Source of the DNA: Oxalobacteraceae bacterium UBA6704 | GTDB lineage: Bacteria; Pseudomonadota; Gammaproteobacteria; Burkholderiales; Burkholderiaceae_D | Length of the DNA: 64,000 nt | Direction: 5' to 3' | NCBI GenBank assembly: GCA_002454505.1 | Contig: DKJA01000128.1 | Coordinates: 96,859 to 160,858, forward strand | Part shown: in pieces, positions 41,967 through 49,876 of the stretch | How positions within the stretch are numbered: the first letter of the stretch is position 1 | Layout: the number at the start of each line of letters is the position of its first letter | Made by a program: the position numbers and the translations under genes | Notes under the pieces: generated by a model | What the model was told of the DNA's origin: nothing | The model's input: only the letters and a program-made list of their open reading frames with translations | The model's database searches: none

Positions 41967-42716
41967 ATGAGCAAGATTTTTAATACCGCGATCGCGGCAA
42001 TGGTCCTGGCGGCCGGCATGACTCCGGCCCAGGCCCAGGACGACCACCCCGGCATCAAGCGCGCGTTCGACCTGCCGCCGTCGGCGGACCTGGCGTACAC
42101 GATCAAGGCCAGCAACCACGGCATCGCGCTGTCCGGCACCGGCACCATCGGCTGGCAGCAGGGCGACGGCAAGTACCGGCTCGTCACGGAAGCCCGCTCG
42201 GGCATCTTCGGCAAGGTGCTGGACTACCGCAGCGAAGGCGCCATCGACGCCTATGGCCTGGCGCCCGACACGTATTACGAAAAGCGCTTCCGCAAGGCTG
42301 CCAGCACGACGACCTTCCGGCGCGACACGAAAACCATCGCCTTTGCCGACGGCGACAACACCGTGGCGCTGAAGGGCGGCGAACAGGATCGCAGCAGCGC
42401 GCCATGGCAGCTGGCCGCCATCGCCCGCGCCGCGCCGGACAAGTTCAAGCCCGGCTCCGAGTGGAAGTTCCACGTGGCCGGCCGCCGCAATGCCGACACG
42501 TGGACCTTCAAGGTCGTCGGCACGGAAACCGTGCACACCGGCCAGGGCGACGTCCAGGCCGTCCACTTCAGCAAGGCCCCGCCGCAGCGCGACAAGGGCC
42601 AGCAGGTGGACCTGTGGCTGGCGCCGTCGCTGGAGTGGTACCCCGTGCGGCTCGTGTTTACCGAGGAAGACGGCGACTCGTTCGAGCAGCTGCTGGACAA
42701 GGTGAACAAAAAGTAG
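41967..42716 (+). CDS. DUF3108 domain periplasmic protein
   Basis: A 249-residue protein with a signal peptide (about residues 1-23, TPAQAQ) and a DUF3108 domain across the rest. It is a paralogue of the C-terminal half of the preceding gene product: both have a TYYEKRFRK/VKMTEKRRSR-type strand, a SSAPWQLAAIAR/ASVPFQLAAIGR block, and end with LWLAPSLEWYPVRL. AAGGAACGAG precedes the ATG. The pair may act together in the envelope. Function is unknown. Confidence 0.85.
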   Translation: MSKIFNTAIAAMVLAAGMTPAQAQDDHPGIKRAFDLPPSADLAYTIKASNHGIALSGTGTIGWQQGDGKYRLVTEARSGIFGKVLDYRSEGAIDAYGLAPDTYYEKRFRKAASTTTFRRDTKTIAFADGDNTVALKGGEQDRSSAPWQLAAIARAAPDKFKPGSEWKFHVAGRRNADTWTFKVVGTETVHTGQGDVQAVHFSKAPPQRDKGQQVDLWLAPSLEWYPVRLVFTEEDGDSFEQLLDKVNKK

Positions 42717-42721
42717 GCGCC

Positions 42722-42825
42722 GGGGACTGTCCCCAGCGGGGACTGTCCCCTCGGTTGCGTTTGACTTTGTCTTTTGCGCCGACGGAACAGCAGAACAGGG
42801 GACAGTCCCGTGCCGGGACAGTCCC
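42722..42825. repeat. Family 1 palindromic repeat, copy E
   Basis: GGGGACTGTCCCC at 42722-42734 and 42738-42750, spacer beginning TCGGTTGCGTTTGACTTT, then GGGGACAGTCCC at 42798-42809 and GGGACAGTCCCC at 42814-42825. It begins six bases past the DUF3108 stop. Confidence 0.88.
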
Positions 42826-42864
42826 CGTCCCCGGCATTCTGCGAGAAATGCCCCCCGGAACTGG

Positions 42865-42870
42865 TATACT
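42865..42870 (+). promoter_or_regulatory. Candidate -10 element of the SMC-like operon
   Basis: TATACT, 66 bases before the first ATG of the operon and downstream of repeat copy E. No good -35 is visible at the usual spacing. Confidence 0.35.
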
Positions 42871-42935
42871 GACGCCCCCGCCCGACTCCCCAGACTTGCC
42901 AGCCTGGCATCGGGCTGCCCAGAATCCGGAGTGCA

Positions 42936-44327
42936 ATGAGTATCGCAAACAGCACAGCCAGCGCAGCCGCGGCTGTCGATCACAACCTCACCGAGCAGGA
43001 ACAGCAGTACGCCCTGCAGGCCCACTTCCAGCCCAACGTCGCCGTCGACGAGATCGAGCAGGTGTTCCACCTGAAGCGCGCGCAGCCGCTGCTGCAGGTG
43101 TTCACGGCGCTGTTCCACGGCGGCTTCGAGGGCGTGCTGGTGCGCCTGCTGGTGCTGCGCGAGCTGGCCAACGACGCCACCGTGTCCGCGTTTTCGCGGG
43201 CCGACATCAACACGCGCCTGGCTTACCTGCTGCCGGAAAGCCTGGAAACCGTGCTGACCCGCCTGCGCTCGAACCAGCTGCTGGCCTGGGATGCGCAGCA
43301 GGGCGTCTACCGCGTGACGCCGATGGCGCGCAACGTGCTGTCCGCGCTGGACGGCCTGCTCGGTCTCGGCCAGCAGGGCGACGATGCGGAGATGGGCTTC
43401 CTGCTGTCGCAGGTGGCCGGTGCGCAGGCCGTCGGCGGCGTCACGGCCGACCAGCTGCAGCACTTGCTGGGCCGCCTGACCGACCTTACCGAGGAATTCA
43501 GCGACGCGATCGCGTCCGGCTCCGAGTTCCGCCTGCGCGAGTCGCAGGTCAAGTGGCACACGGCGTGCGACTGGGTGGAGAAGGGCTCCGAGATCCTGCG
43601 CGCGATCACCAGCGACGAGAACGCGGACCACGCCACGCACCGCGCCGCGCAGGCCATCGGCCGCGCCCAGAGCTCGCTGCTGAACATGCAGGGCATGTTC
43701 TCCCGCGCGCTGAACCAGATCGAGCGGCAGCGCGTGCACCTGGGCCAGTCCGGCCTGTCGACGACGGACATCAAGCGCTGGCTGCTGGCCCACGACGACC
43801 TGGCCTCGCTGGCCGCCAACGCGATCGAGCAGCCCGTCAAGCCGCTGTTCATCACGCCGGCCGAGATGATCGACGTGGCCGAGACGGAGCTGCTGACCGA
43901 GCGCCTGGTCACCGCCGTGGGCGGCCTGCCGTCCGGCGAGGATGCGCCGACCACCGTCAACGACACGCAGGCCATCCAGCGCGAGCTGGACGACTGGCTG
44001 GAGCGCCTGTCCGATTTCGCCACGCTGAACAACTTCCCCAGCATCGCCGAGGAATCGCCGAAAGCGATCCGCGTCGACGAGGCGCTGCTGCCGGCCAGCT
44101 TCGCGATCGCCTCGTACCGCGCGTCGATGCTGCCGCTGCTGGGCGACGAGGGCGAAGCGAGCCTGCAGGGCGCGACCGCCGACCTGGCGCGCCTGCCTCT
44201 GAGCTTCGAACCGACCGACATCATGGTGCAACTGGACGACATGGAGGTGGCGGCCATGTCGCTGGCCAACCTGTCGCTGAATCTGCCACACCCTACACAG
44301 CAAGAAAGCGGCAAAGCCGATGAATGA
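42936..44327 (+). CDS. mksF: MksF/kleisin-like subunit of an SMC-type condensin complex
   Basis: A 463-residue, mostly helical soluble protein. The N-terminal part (about residues 30-125) looks like a winged-helix dimer domain (VDEIEQVFHLKRAQPLLQVFTALFHGG; ADINTRLAYLLPESLETVLTRLRSNQLLAWD). A helical core with long amphipathic helices follows (about 150-260), and the C-terminal region would contact the SMC head. It is the first gene of an operon in the order F-E-B used by the MksFEB condensin of Pseudomonas, where F is the kleisin bridging the two SMC heads. Assignment rests mainly on operon order and domain plan. GGAG precedes the ATG. Confidence 0.7.
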   Translation: MSIANSTASAAAAVDHNLTEQEQQYALQAHFQPNVAVDEIEQVFHLKRAQPLLQVFTALFHGGFEGVLVRLLVLRELANDATVSAFSRADINTRLAYLLPESLETVLTRLRSNQLLAWDAQQGVYRVTPMARNVLSALDGLLGLGQQGDDAEMGFLLSQVAGAQAVGGVTADQLQHLLGRLTDLTEEFSDAIASGSEFRLRESQVKWHTACDWVEKGSEILRAITSDENADHATHRAAQAIGRAQSSLLNMQGMFSRALNQIERQRVHLGQSGLSTTDIKRWLLAHDDLASLAANAIEQPVKPLFITPAEMIDVAETELLTERLVTAVGGLPSGEDAPTTVNDTQAIQRELDDWLERLSDFATLNNFPSIAEESPKAIRVDEALLPASFAIASYRASMLPLLGDEGEASLQGATADLARLPLSFEPTDIMVQLDDMEVAAMSLANLSLNLPHPTQQESGKADE

Positions 44328-45069
44328 CGATACCCAGATCCTGATCGCGCGCCTGCTGACGCATCAGACCCTGCGCCGCGACGAAAAACTCGTCAAGCGC
44401 GCGCTGTCCGACGAACAGTTCCGCCAGGACGTCGATGCCCGCCTGCTGGCCTGCGGCCTGAAGCTGCTGGACAACGTCTACGCCGACCACGTGACGCTGG
44501 CGCTGACCCGCACCATCGAACCGAAGATCTTCGGTGCGCGCGACACGTGGCAGAACAATAACTTCGGCCTGGCCCGCGACGGCGTCGCGCTGCTGGTCGT
44601 GCTGTGGGCGCTGATCATCCTGCCGAAACGCGAACGGCAGGCCACCCACCAGCATGCGGACGACGACCAGAACGACATGTTCGGCACCGACAAGCCCGTG
44701 CCGCGCGCGGAAGACACGTCGATCGGCATTCCGTACAAGGCGCTGCTGGCCGACTTCGGCGACAAGCTGGGCAAGAAGACGCGGATGGACATGAACCTGG
44801 GCATCCTGTCCAAGCTGGGCTTCATCGAGCGCCGCGGCGACATCCTCGTCGAAGGCCCGCTGCTGGACCTGCTGATGGACACCGACCTGCTGAAGGAACG
44901 CATCATCAACGGCGCGCTGGCCGACGTGTTCAAGCGCGCGCCGGACCAGGTGGTGCACATTCCCCGCGCCGCGCTGGCCGCCGCCAATGAGGCAGTGGCC
45001 GACGAAGCCGCGACCGACGAAGTGGCCGACGCGATCCGCGACGCCGCCAACGACACCGACAGGAGCTGA
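44320..45069 (+). CDS. mksE: MksE/MukE-like kleisin-binding subunit
   Basis: A 249-residue protein with two winged-helix-like parts (about residues 20-105 and 130-205), separated by a charged loop QHADDDQNDMFG. The second part reads SIGIPYKALLADFGDKLGKKTRMDMNLGILSKLGFIERRGDILVEGPLLDLL, the KITE/MukE style of fold. The C-terminal tail is acidic and Ala-rich. It overlaps mksF by eight bases and ends two bases before mksB, so all three are made together. In related complexes E binds the kleisin and regulates DNA entry. Confidence 0.7.
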   Translation: MNDDTQILIARLLTHQTLRRDEKLVKRALSDEQFRQDVDARLLACGLKLLDNVYADHVTLALTRTIEPKIFGARDTWQNNNFGLARDGVALLVVLWALIILPKRERQATHQHADDDQNDMFGTDKPVPRAEDTSIGIPYKALLADFGDKLGKKTRMDMNLGILSKLGFIERRGDILVEGPLLDLLMDTDLLKERIINGALADVFKRAPDQVVHIPRAALAAANEAVADEAATDEVADAIRDAANDTDRS

Positions 45070-45071
45070 CC

Positions 45072-47903
45072 ATGTTTCACATCAAATCGCTGGAACTGGT
45101 GCACTGGGATTACTGGCAGCGCATCAAGAACATTCCGCTGGACGCGAAGATCATCACCATCGCCGGCCAGAACGGCTCCGGCAAGACCACGCTGCTCGAT
45201 GCATTGCGCACGCTGTTCGGCCTGGACTGCTCGATGGGCCGCACCTATAAACACTATGCCCGCCACTCGGGCCAGCAAAGCGCGTGGCTGCGCGCCGTCG
45301 TCGACAACAAGGCCACCGGCCGCCAGCTGTCGAACCGGCCCTTCCGTTCCAGCGGCTTCTTCTCCGAAGACGAGGTGACGCTGTTCTGCCAGATCCAGAA
45401 GAACGGCGGCGACTGGAAGCGCCAGTACCTGATGCGCCCCGGGAACGTGGACATCGAGGAAGTCACCGAAGCGAACGACTGGCTCGGCGTCGAGAACTAT
45501 AGAAAACGACTGGCCAATGCGGGCCTGTCGCCGGCCATGGCGAAAGTGCTGGCGCTGGAGCAGGGCGAGACCGACAAGCTGTGCGAATACGCGCCGCGCC
45601 AGCTGCTGGACCTGGTGTTCCAGGTGTTCGGCGACAAGGAGGTGCTCGATGCGTACGACGAGGCGAAGCGCCACCAGCGCGACACCGAGGAAGAGCTGAA
45701 GCGCTTCGAGGCGGAACTGGATGGCTCGCGCGCGAACCTGGAAGGCCTGCGCCTGCGCGTGGCCAACTACCATCAATGGGAAACGCTGCACAAGGAACGC
45801 CGCAACCTGCAGGAAGAAGTGCTGCCGTCGCTGGAATATCACGAGGCGCGCGAGAAGGCCAACAACCTGGGCCGCCAGCTGCGCGAGGCGAAGAAGCCGC
45901 TGTCGCAGGTGGACCAGCAGATCGCCGACCGCCGCCGCGAGGTGGAACGGCAGGCCAAGCTGCTGCAGGAAGCGCAGCAGCAGGAGACGTTGCTGGAACA
46001 GGAGTCGACGGCGCTGCAAAGCCGCCTGTCGCAGCTGAACGCGAAACTGAAGCCGCTGGACAGCCTGATCGAACAGAAGTCGCGGCTGCAGAAGATGGCC
46101 AGCGAGGCCGGCGCCGACATTGCGGACGTCGCCAAGCAGCTGGAAGAAAAGGAAGCGGAGCTGGCGAAGCTGCGTGCATCGCGCGACACCGTGTCGTCGC
46201 GCATCGCCACGGACAAAGCCACCATCGCCGCGCTGCAGGGCAAGACGGCGATGCCGGAGCCGGACAATGTGCGGGCGATGCGCCGCGCGCTGCGCGATGC
46301 GAACATCCCGCACGCGATGCTGTCCGATATCGTCGAAGTGACGGATCCGAAATGGCAGGGCGCCGTCGAAGGCGTGCTGGGTGGGTATGCGTCCGTGGTG
46401 CTGCTGGAGAATGCATCCGATGCGTCGGCCGCCTACCGCCTCGCCGAAAAGGAACGCTACCGCCACTTCATCGTGCCGGAAAGCGTCAAGGCGCACGAGC
46501 CGAAGAACGACAGCCTGCTGTCGGTGGTGCGCTTTTCTGCGCGCGCACCGGAGTGGCTGATCGACCAGCTGTCGCGCATCACGCGCGTGGACTCGGTGGA
46601 GCAGGGCGCGAAGCTGGGCAATATCGAGGAATGGATCACGCCGGACGCGTACCACAAGGAACGCCGCGGCGGCCGCTCGCTGTTCGTCGAAGTGTCGCGC
46701 TACCGCTTCGGTTCCGCCGGCCGCACGCAGCGCCAGGACGCCATCGCGCGCAACCTGCCGGCGCTGGAAGCGGAAGAGGATAAATTCACGCTGCAGATCT
46801 CCAGGCTGGCGGCGGAAACCAGCGCATTGAAAGCCCTCGTGGCTGGCGTGGATGCGGTGAAGGAGCTGTCCGCCCGTGCCGATGAATTCGACGAAGCTGC
46901 GCGCACGTCGGTGCCGCTGCGGTCGGAACGCCTGGAAGTGGGTTCCCGCCTGGGCGAGCTGCAGGGCCTGATGAAGAACGCCACCGTGGCGCGCACGCGT
47001 GCCGACGGTGCGTGGAATGGCGCGCGCATGGCGCTGTCCGAAGCGGAAGCAGGCATGCGCCTGAACTACAAGCGCCAGCTGGACCAGCGCTCCGACCACG
47101 CCCGTGCGCTGCTCGCGCTGCGCCGGCAATGGCGTCACCTGCCGGGAGGCTGGCGGCGTCCGGCGCGCCGCCAGGCGCTCGTCGCCCAGCACCACAATGC
47201 CCACCAGGTGGACCTGCGCATCGCCAGCCTGCAGGCCAGCCTGGCACGCGACGACTGGGAGCTGGATGCCACCGTCATCGACCAGTACACGCGCCTGAAC
47301 GAGCAGCTGTCCAGCCGCAAGTCGGAAACGGAAGAACGCCGCTACCAGAACAACCGCGCGATCGAAGCGACCGGCAATGCCCGCGGCGCCTACATCGAGC
47401 GCTTGCGCTACACGGTCAAGCAGTACACCAAGAACATCAAGGAGCTGGGCGAGCTGGCCAAGATCGAGGTGTCGGCCGACCCGGTGAAGCTGGAGAACGA
47501 CGACCTGCTGCTGTCGCAGGCCGGCCTGCACGTGCGCTTCAAGTTCGACGGCAAGGGCGTGATCGGCATGAACGACGGCGAGGCGTCCGGCGGCCAGCAG
47601 GTGATGAAGTCGCTGGTGTTGCTGATCGGCCTGCTGAAGTCGGAAGACGGTTCCGGCGGCTTCGTGTTCATCGACGAACCGTTTGCCCACCTGGACATCC
47701 GCAACATCCAGCTGGTCGGCGAGTTCCTGAAGAACACCGAGGCGCAATACCTGATGACGACGCCGCTGACGCACAACACGGACGTCTACGATCCTTCCGA
47801 ACTGACGCTCATCACGAGCAAGAAAAAGAAGGACACCCAGTGGGCGCAGCCGATCTTCGTGCTGCAGCGCCGGAAGGACGAGCCGGCGGCGAAGGCTGCG
47901 TGA
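45072..47903 (+). CDS. mksB: MksB-like SMC ATPase
   Basis: A 943-residue SMC-type ATPase. Walker A GQNGSGKT is at 32-39, a long coiled coil (about 190-400) leads to a hinge-like globular part (about 410-475, SDIVEVTDPKWQGAVEGVLGG), the coil returns (about 560-800), and the C-terminal head has the signature ASGGQQVMKS (about 836-845), Walker B FVFIDEP and D-loop AHLD. The size fits MksB (near 900-1000 residues) and is far below MukB. About residues 675-715 the coil is broken by a Trp/Arg/Pro/Gly-rich stretch. With mksF and mksE it should extrude or load DNA loops in chromosome organisation or plasmid control. A terminator follows; no nuclease subunit (JetD/MksG) is present. Confidence 0.82.
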   Translation: MFHIKSLELVHWDYWQRIKNIPLDAKIITIAGQNGSGKTTLLDALRTLFGLDCSMGRTYKHYARHSGQQSAWLRAVVDNKATGRQLSNRPFRSSGFFSEDEVTLFCQIQKNGGDWKRQYLMRPGNVDIEEVTEANDWLGVENYRKRLANAGLSPAMAKVLALEQGETDKLCEYAPRQLLDLVFQVFGDKEVLDAYDEAKRHQRDTEEELKRFEAELDGSRANLEGLRLRVANYHQWETLHKERRNLQEEVLPSLEYHEAREKANNLGRQLREAKKPLSQVDQQIADRRREVERQAKLLQEAQQQETLLEQESTALQSRLSQLNAKLKPLDSLIEQKSRLQKMASEAGADIADVAKQLEEKEAELAKLRASRDTVSSRIATDKATIAALQGKTAMPEPDNVRAMRRALRDANIPHAMLSDIVEVTDPKWQGAVEGVLGGYASVVLLENASDASAAYRLAEKERYRHFIVPESVKAHEPKNDSLLSVVRFSARAPEWLIDQLSRITRVDSVEQGAKLGNIEEWITPDAYHKERRGGRSLFVEVSRYRFGSAGRTQRQDAIARNLPALEAEEDKFTLQISRLAAETSALKALVAGVDAVKELSARADEFDEAARTSVPLRSERLEVGSRLGELQGLMKNATVARTRADGAWNGARMALSEAEAGMRLNYKRQLDQRSDHARALLALRRQWRHLPGGWRRPARRQALVAQHHNAHQVDLRIASLQASLARDDWELDATVIDQYTRLNEQLSSRKSETEERRYQNNRAIEATGNARGAYIERLRYTVKQYTKNIKELGELAKIEVSADPVKLENDDLLLSQAGLHVRFKFDGKGVIGMNDGEASGGQQVMKSLVLLIGLLKSEDGSGGFVFIDEPFAHLDIRNIQLVGEFLKNTEAQYLMTTPLTHNTDVYDPSELTLITSKKKKDTQWAQPIFVLQRRKDEPAAKAA

Positions 47904-47920
47904 CCCGGCGCCGGCCGCTC

Positions 47921-47949
47921 AAAAAAACCGCGCACCGCGCGGTTTTTTT
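47921..47949 (+). terminator. Strong rho-independent terminator of the mksFEB operon
   Basis: A perfect 13-bp stem (47921-47933 with 47937-47949), loop ACC. It has an A-run on the 5' side and seven T on the 3' side, so it can act in both directions. Confidence 0.93.
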
Positions 47950-47990
47950 ACGCCTGCTGCAAGTTCGCCAGCGGCTGTTTCCTGTAAAAC

Positions 47991-48003
47991 AGGGTCTGTC
48001 CCT
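47991..48003. repeat. Family 3 half unit (GGGTCTGTCCC)
   Basis: AGGGTCTGTCCCT next to an AT-rich stretch, between the mksB terminator and a gene of the other strand. It matches the units at 63938-63991. Confidence 0.55.
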
Positions 48004-48036
48004 ATTTTTTGTTTGGAGAAATATTTGCGGGGGGCG

Positions 48037-48978
48037 TCAGCCGCTCCAGGCGGCGTCGGCCAGCGGTGTGGCGGAGACGTGCAGGCCGCGCAGCTGGTGG
48101 TTGGCGCGCACCAGTTCGGCGGATGCCTGCTGGTGGTGCGTGTCGGCGGGGCGGCGGCGCTGGTCGCGGTAGCTGCGGCACAGTGCCAGCGCTTCGGCGC
48201 GGCCCTGTGCCGGGTCGGCGGCCACGGCGAAGCCGGCGGCAGCCAGCACGCCGGCCATCACGCCGAACAGTTCGGCATCGATGGGCGGATTGTCCAGCAC
48301 GAGGGCGGGCGAGGCGAAGCCGCTCGCATGGGCCAGCGCCTGCATGTATGGCGCTGCCGCTTCGAGCCGGATGGCGCCGCCGGGCACCAGCAGCAGCAAC
48401 GGCGCATAGGGCGCCAGCGCCGGCAGCACGTGGTTCGGCAGCACGCGGACCTGGCTGCCGCGCGCGGCGATCAGGGCGAAATGGTGGTGGTCGCGGACCG
48501 GCACGAGGCCGGACCGGTGCAGCGGCAGCATGCGCACTTTCGCGGCGTGCGGGTCGATGCTGTCGCCGGCCACGTCGGCCAGCAGCGTGCCGACCAGCAG
48601 CGCGTTGCGCAAGGTCGCACCATGCATGACACCCCAGACGTGACGGACTTCGCCGCCCGCGCCGATGAAGGTGCGCAGTGCGTCCAGGCCGGCCGCGGCG
48701 GGGCCCCGCAATGCCTGCGGCCGCAGGTCGCCCAGCAGCTTGTGCGCGGTGATCGTGATGGCCAGGCACTGCCCTTGCGGATAGCGCAGCGGCGGCTGGA
48801 CCGGCAGTCGGGTGGCCAGCACGGGATCGAGCACGCTCCGCACGTGCAGCAGCAGCGCCTGCAGCGCCGGCAAGGCCGGCAGCAGGTACCGTTCGGTCAG
48901 GAATTGCTGGCGGGGCGCGTCGGCGAGGCGGGGATCGTGGGGCAGCAGTTCGGCCGGCACGGCGTCTTCCGGATTCAT
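48037..48978 (-). CDS. Conserved-looking protein of unknown function
   Basis: A 313-residue soluble protein that I do not recognise. It begins MNPEDAVPAELLPHDPRLADAP. It has a helical N-terminal third, a central segment QGQCLAITITAHKLLGDLRP followed by GAGGEVRHVWGVMHGATLRNALLVGTLLADVAGDS, and a C-terminal third rich in Ala and Arg. The histidines in RDHHHFALIAARG could bind metal or a ligand, but there is no named motif. It overlaps the upstream membrane-protein gene by four bases (ATGA) and faces the mksFEB operon. Confidence 0.65.
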   Translation of the reverse strand: MNPEDAVPAELLPHDPRLADAPRQQFLTERYLLPALPALQALLLHVRSVLDPVLATRLPVQPPLRYPQGQCLAITITAHKLLGDLRPQALRGPAAAGLDALRTFIGAGGEVRHVWGVMHGATLRNALLVGTLLADVAGDSIDPHAAKVRMLPLHRSGLVPVRDHHHFALIAARGSQVRVLPNHVLPALAPYAPLLLLVPGGAIRLEAAAPYMQALAHASGFASPALVLDNPPIDAELFGVMAGVLAAAGFAVAADPAQGRAEALALCRSYRDQRRRPADTHHQQASAELVRANHQLRGLHVSATPLADAAWSG

Positions 48979-49499
48979 TCCATCTCCGGCAGTGGCGGCT
49001 GCGCCCGGCGCCAGCGCAGCATGCCGATCGAGTACGTGGCCAGGTAGCCGGCCAGCAGGCCGAACGCGCCGCACGACAGCGGATGGCGCAGTACCATCTC
49101 GCGCGTGATCGGCAGCGGGAAGTCGGACTGCCGGTTCAGGTACAGCTCGACGCCGATGTGCAGCACGCGCGCGGCGAACAGCAGGCAGACGAGGATGCCG
49201 AAGCGGTCGTACGGCTTGAAGAAGAAGCGCGGGCCGATCTGCTCGAAACGGGTTTTCTTCAGCGCGAACACGGCCAGCCAGCCGCCCGCCAGCGCACCGC
49301 CGCCCAGGCAGGACAGGGCCAGCACGTCGCCCAGCACCGAGCCGGCACTGGCCAGCAACAGCAGCGGGAACAGCACCGCGCCCAGCCAGTGCTTCCACAT
49401 CAGCGATTCCTGCCGGACGAAGATGTTCTTCAGGCGCGAGTAGATCCGCCAGATCAGCAGCGGGATCAGGATCAACAGGGCGATGGTGGTCAGTTGCAT
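48975..49499 (-). CDS. CcdC-like (DUF1453-type) membrane protein
   Basis: A 174-residue inner-membrane protein with five likely helices. The N-terminus IALLILIPLLIWRIYSRLKNIFVRQ and the later KKTRFEQIGPRFFFKPYDRFGILVCLLFAARV pattern resemble the CcdC/DUF1453 family, in which a TRFE-type motif is followed by a tyrosine-rich turn and another helix. The similarity is by pattern, so the family call is tentative. It is the first gene of a two-gene operon with the 313-residue protein. Confidence 0.6.
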   Translation of the reverse strand: MQLTTIALLILIPLLIWRIYSRLKNIFVRQESLMWKHWLGAVLFPLLLLASAGSVLGDVLALSCLGGGALAGGWLAVFALKKTRFEQIGPRFFFKPYDRFGILVCLLFAARVLHIGVELYLNRQSDFPLPITREMVLRHPLSCGAFGLLAGYLATYSIGMLRWRRAQPPLPEME

Positions 49500-49591
49500 G
49501 GCGCTTCGGTTCAGCCAAAAGGCAGATTGTAACGCTGCGGCACCGAAACAGGGGGCATGCTATGTTCGGCTTTCACAGCACAGGAGGAATC

Positions 49592-49753
49592 ATGGACCCA
49601 TTCATGCCGCGCACGCCATTGTCGGCCCACCGCGCGCCGGACCTGCCGGTGCCCGTCGACGACCCCACGCCGGACTCGCAGCCGACCCATCCGCATCATC
49701 CGGACGGGCCGCTGGAGCAGGACGATCCGGTGCCGGACAAGAATCCGGAGTAG
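49592..49753 (+). CDS. Small proline-rich acidic protein, 53 residues
   Basis: A 53-residue product with CAGGAGG six bases before the ATG. It is made largely of Pro, Asp and His (DLPVPVDDPTPDSQPTHPHH, then PEQDDP-like repeats), has no hydrophobic segment and is probably disordered. The good ribosome site supports translation. I do not recognise the family, and its role is unknown. Confidence 0.55.
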   Translation: MDPFMPRTPLSAHRAPDLPVPVDDPTPDSQPTHPHHPDGPLEQDDPVPDKNPE

Positions 49754-49762
49754 GGGATACAT

Positions 49763-49874
49763 GGGGACCGTCCCTGCAAGGGACTGTCCCCGGGGTTGTT
49801 TTTGACGTTATCGGGACACGAGCAGCAGAAGCAACCCCGGGGACAGTCCCCCTTGGGGACAGTCCCCAGTCCCC
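49763..49874. repeat. Family 1 palindromic repeat, copy F
   Basis: GGGGACCGTCCC at 49763-49774, a GGGACTGTCCCCGGGGTTGTTTTTGAC arm shown here in part, a spacer, then CAACCCCGGGGACAGTCCCC and GGGGACAGTCCCC (49855-49867), with a trailing AGTCCCC. It lies between the small-protein gene and the convergent tamB, ending three bases before the tamB stop. Confidence 0.88.
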
Positions 49875-49876
49875 GA

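Noticed and set aside
47080..47220. Frameshift in mksB
   Set aside because: Neither alternative frame gives a coiled-coil-like sequence and the frame is open throughout; kept only as an odd segment.
42936..47903. Complete Wadjet (JetABCD) defence system
   Set aside because: No JetD-type nuclease gene follows; the operon ends in a terminator and the next genes are on the other strand and do not resemble JetD.
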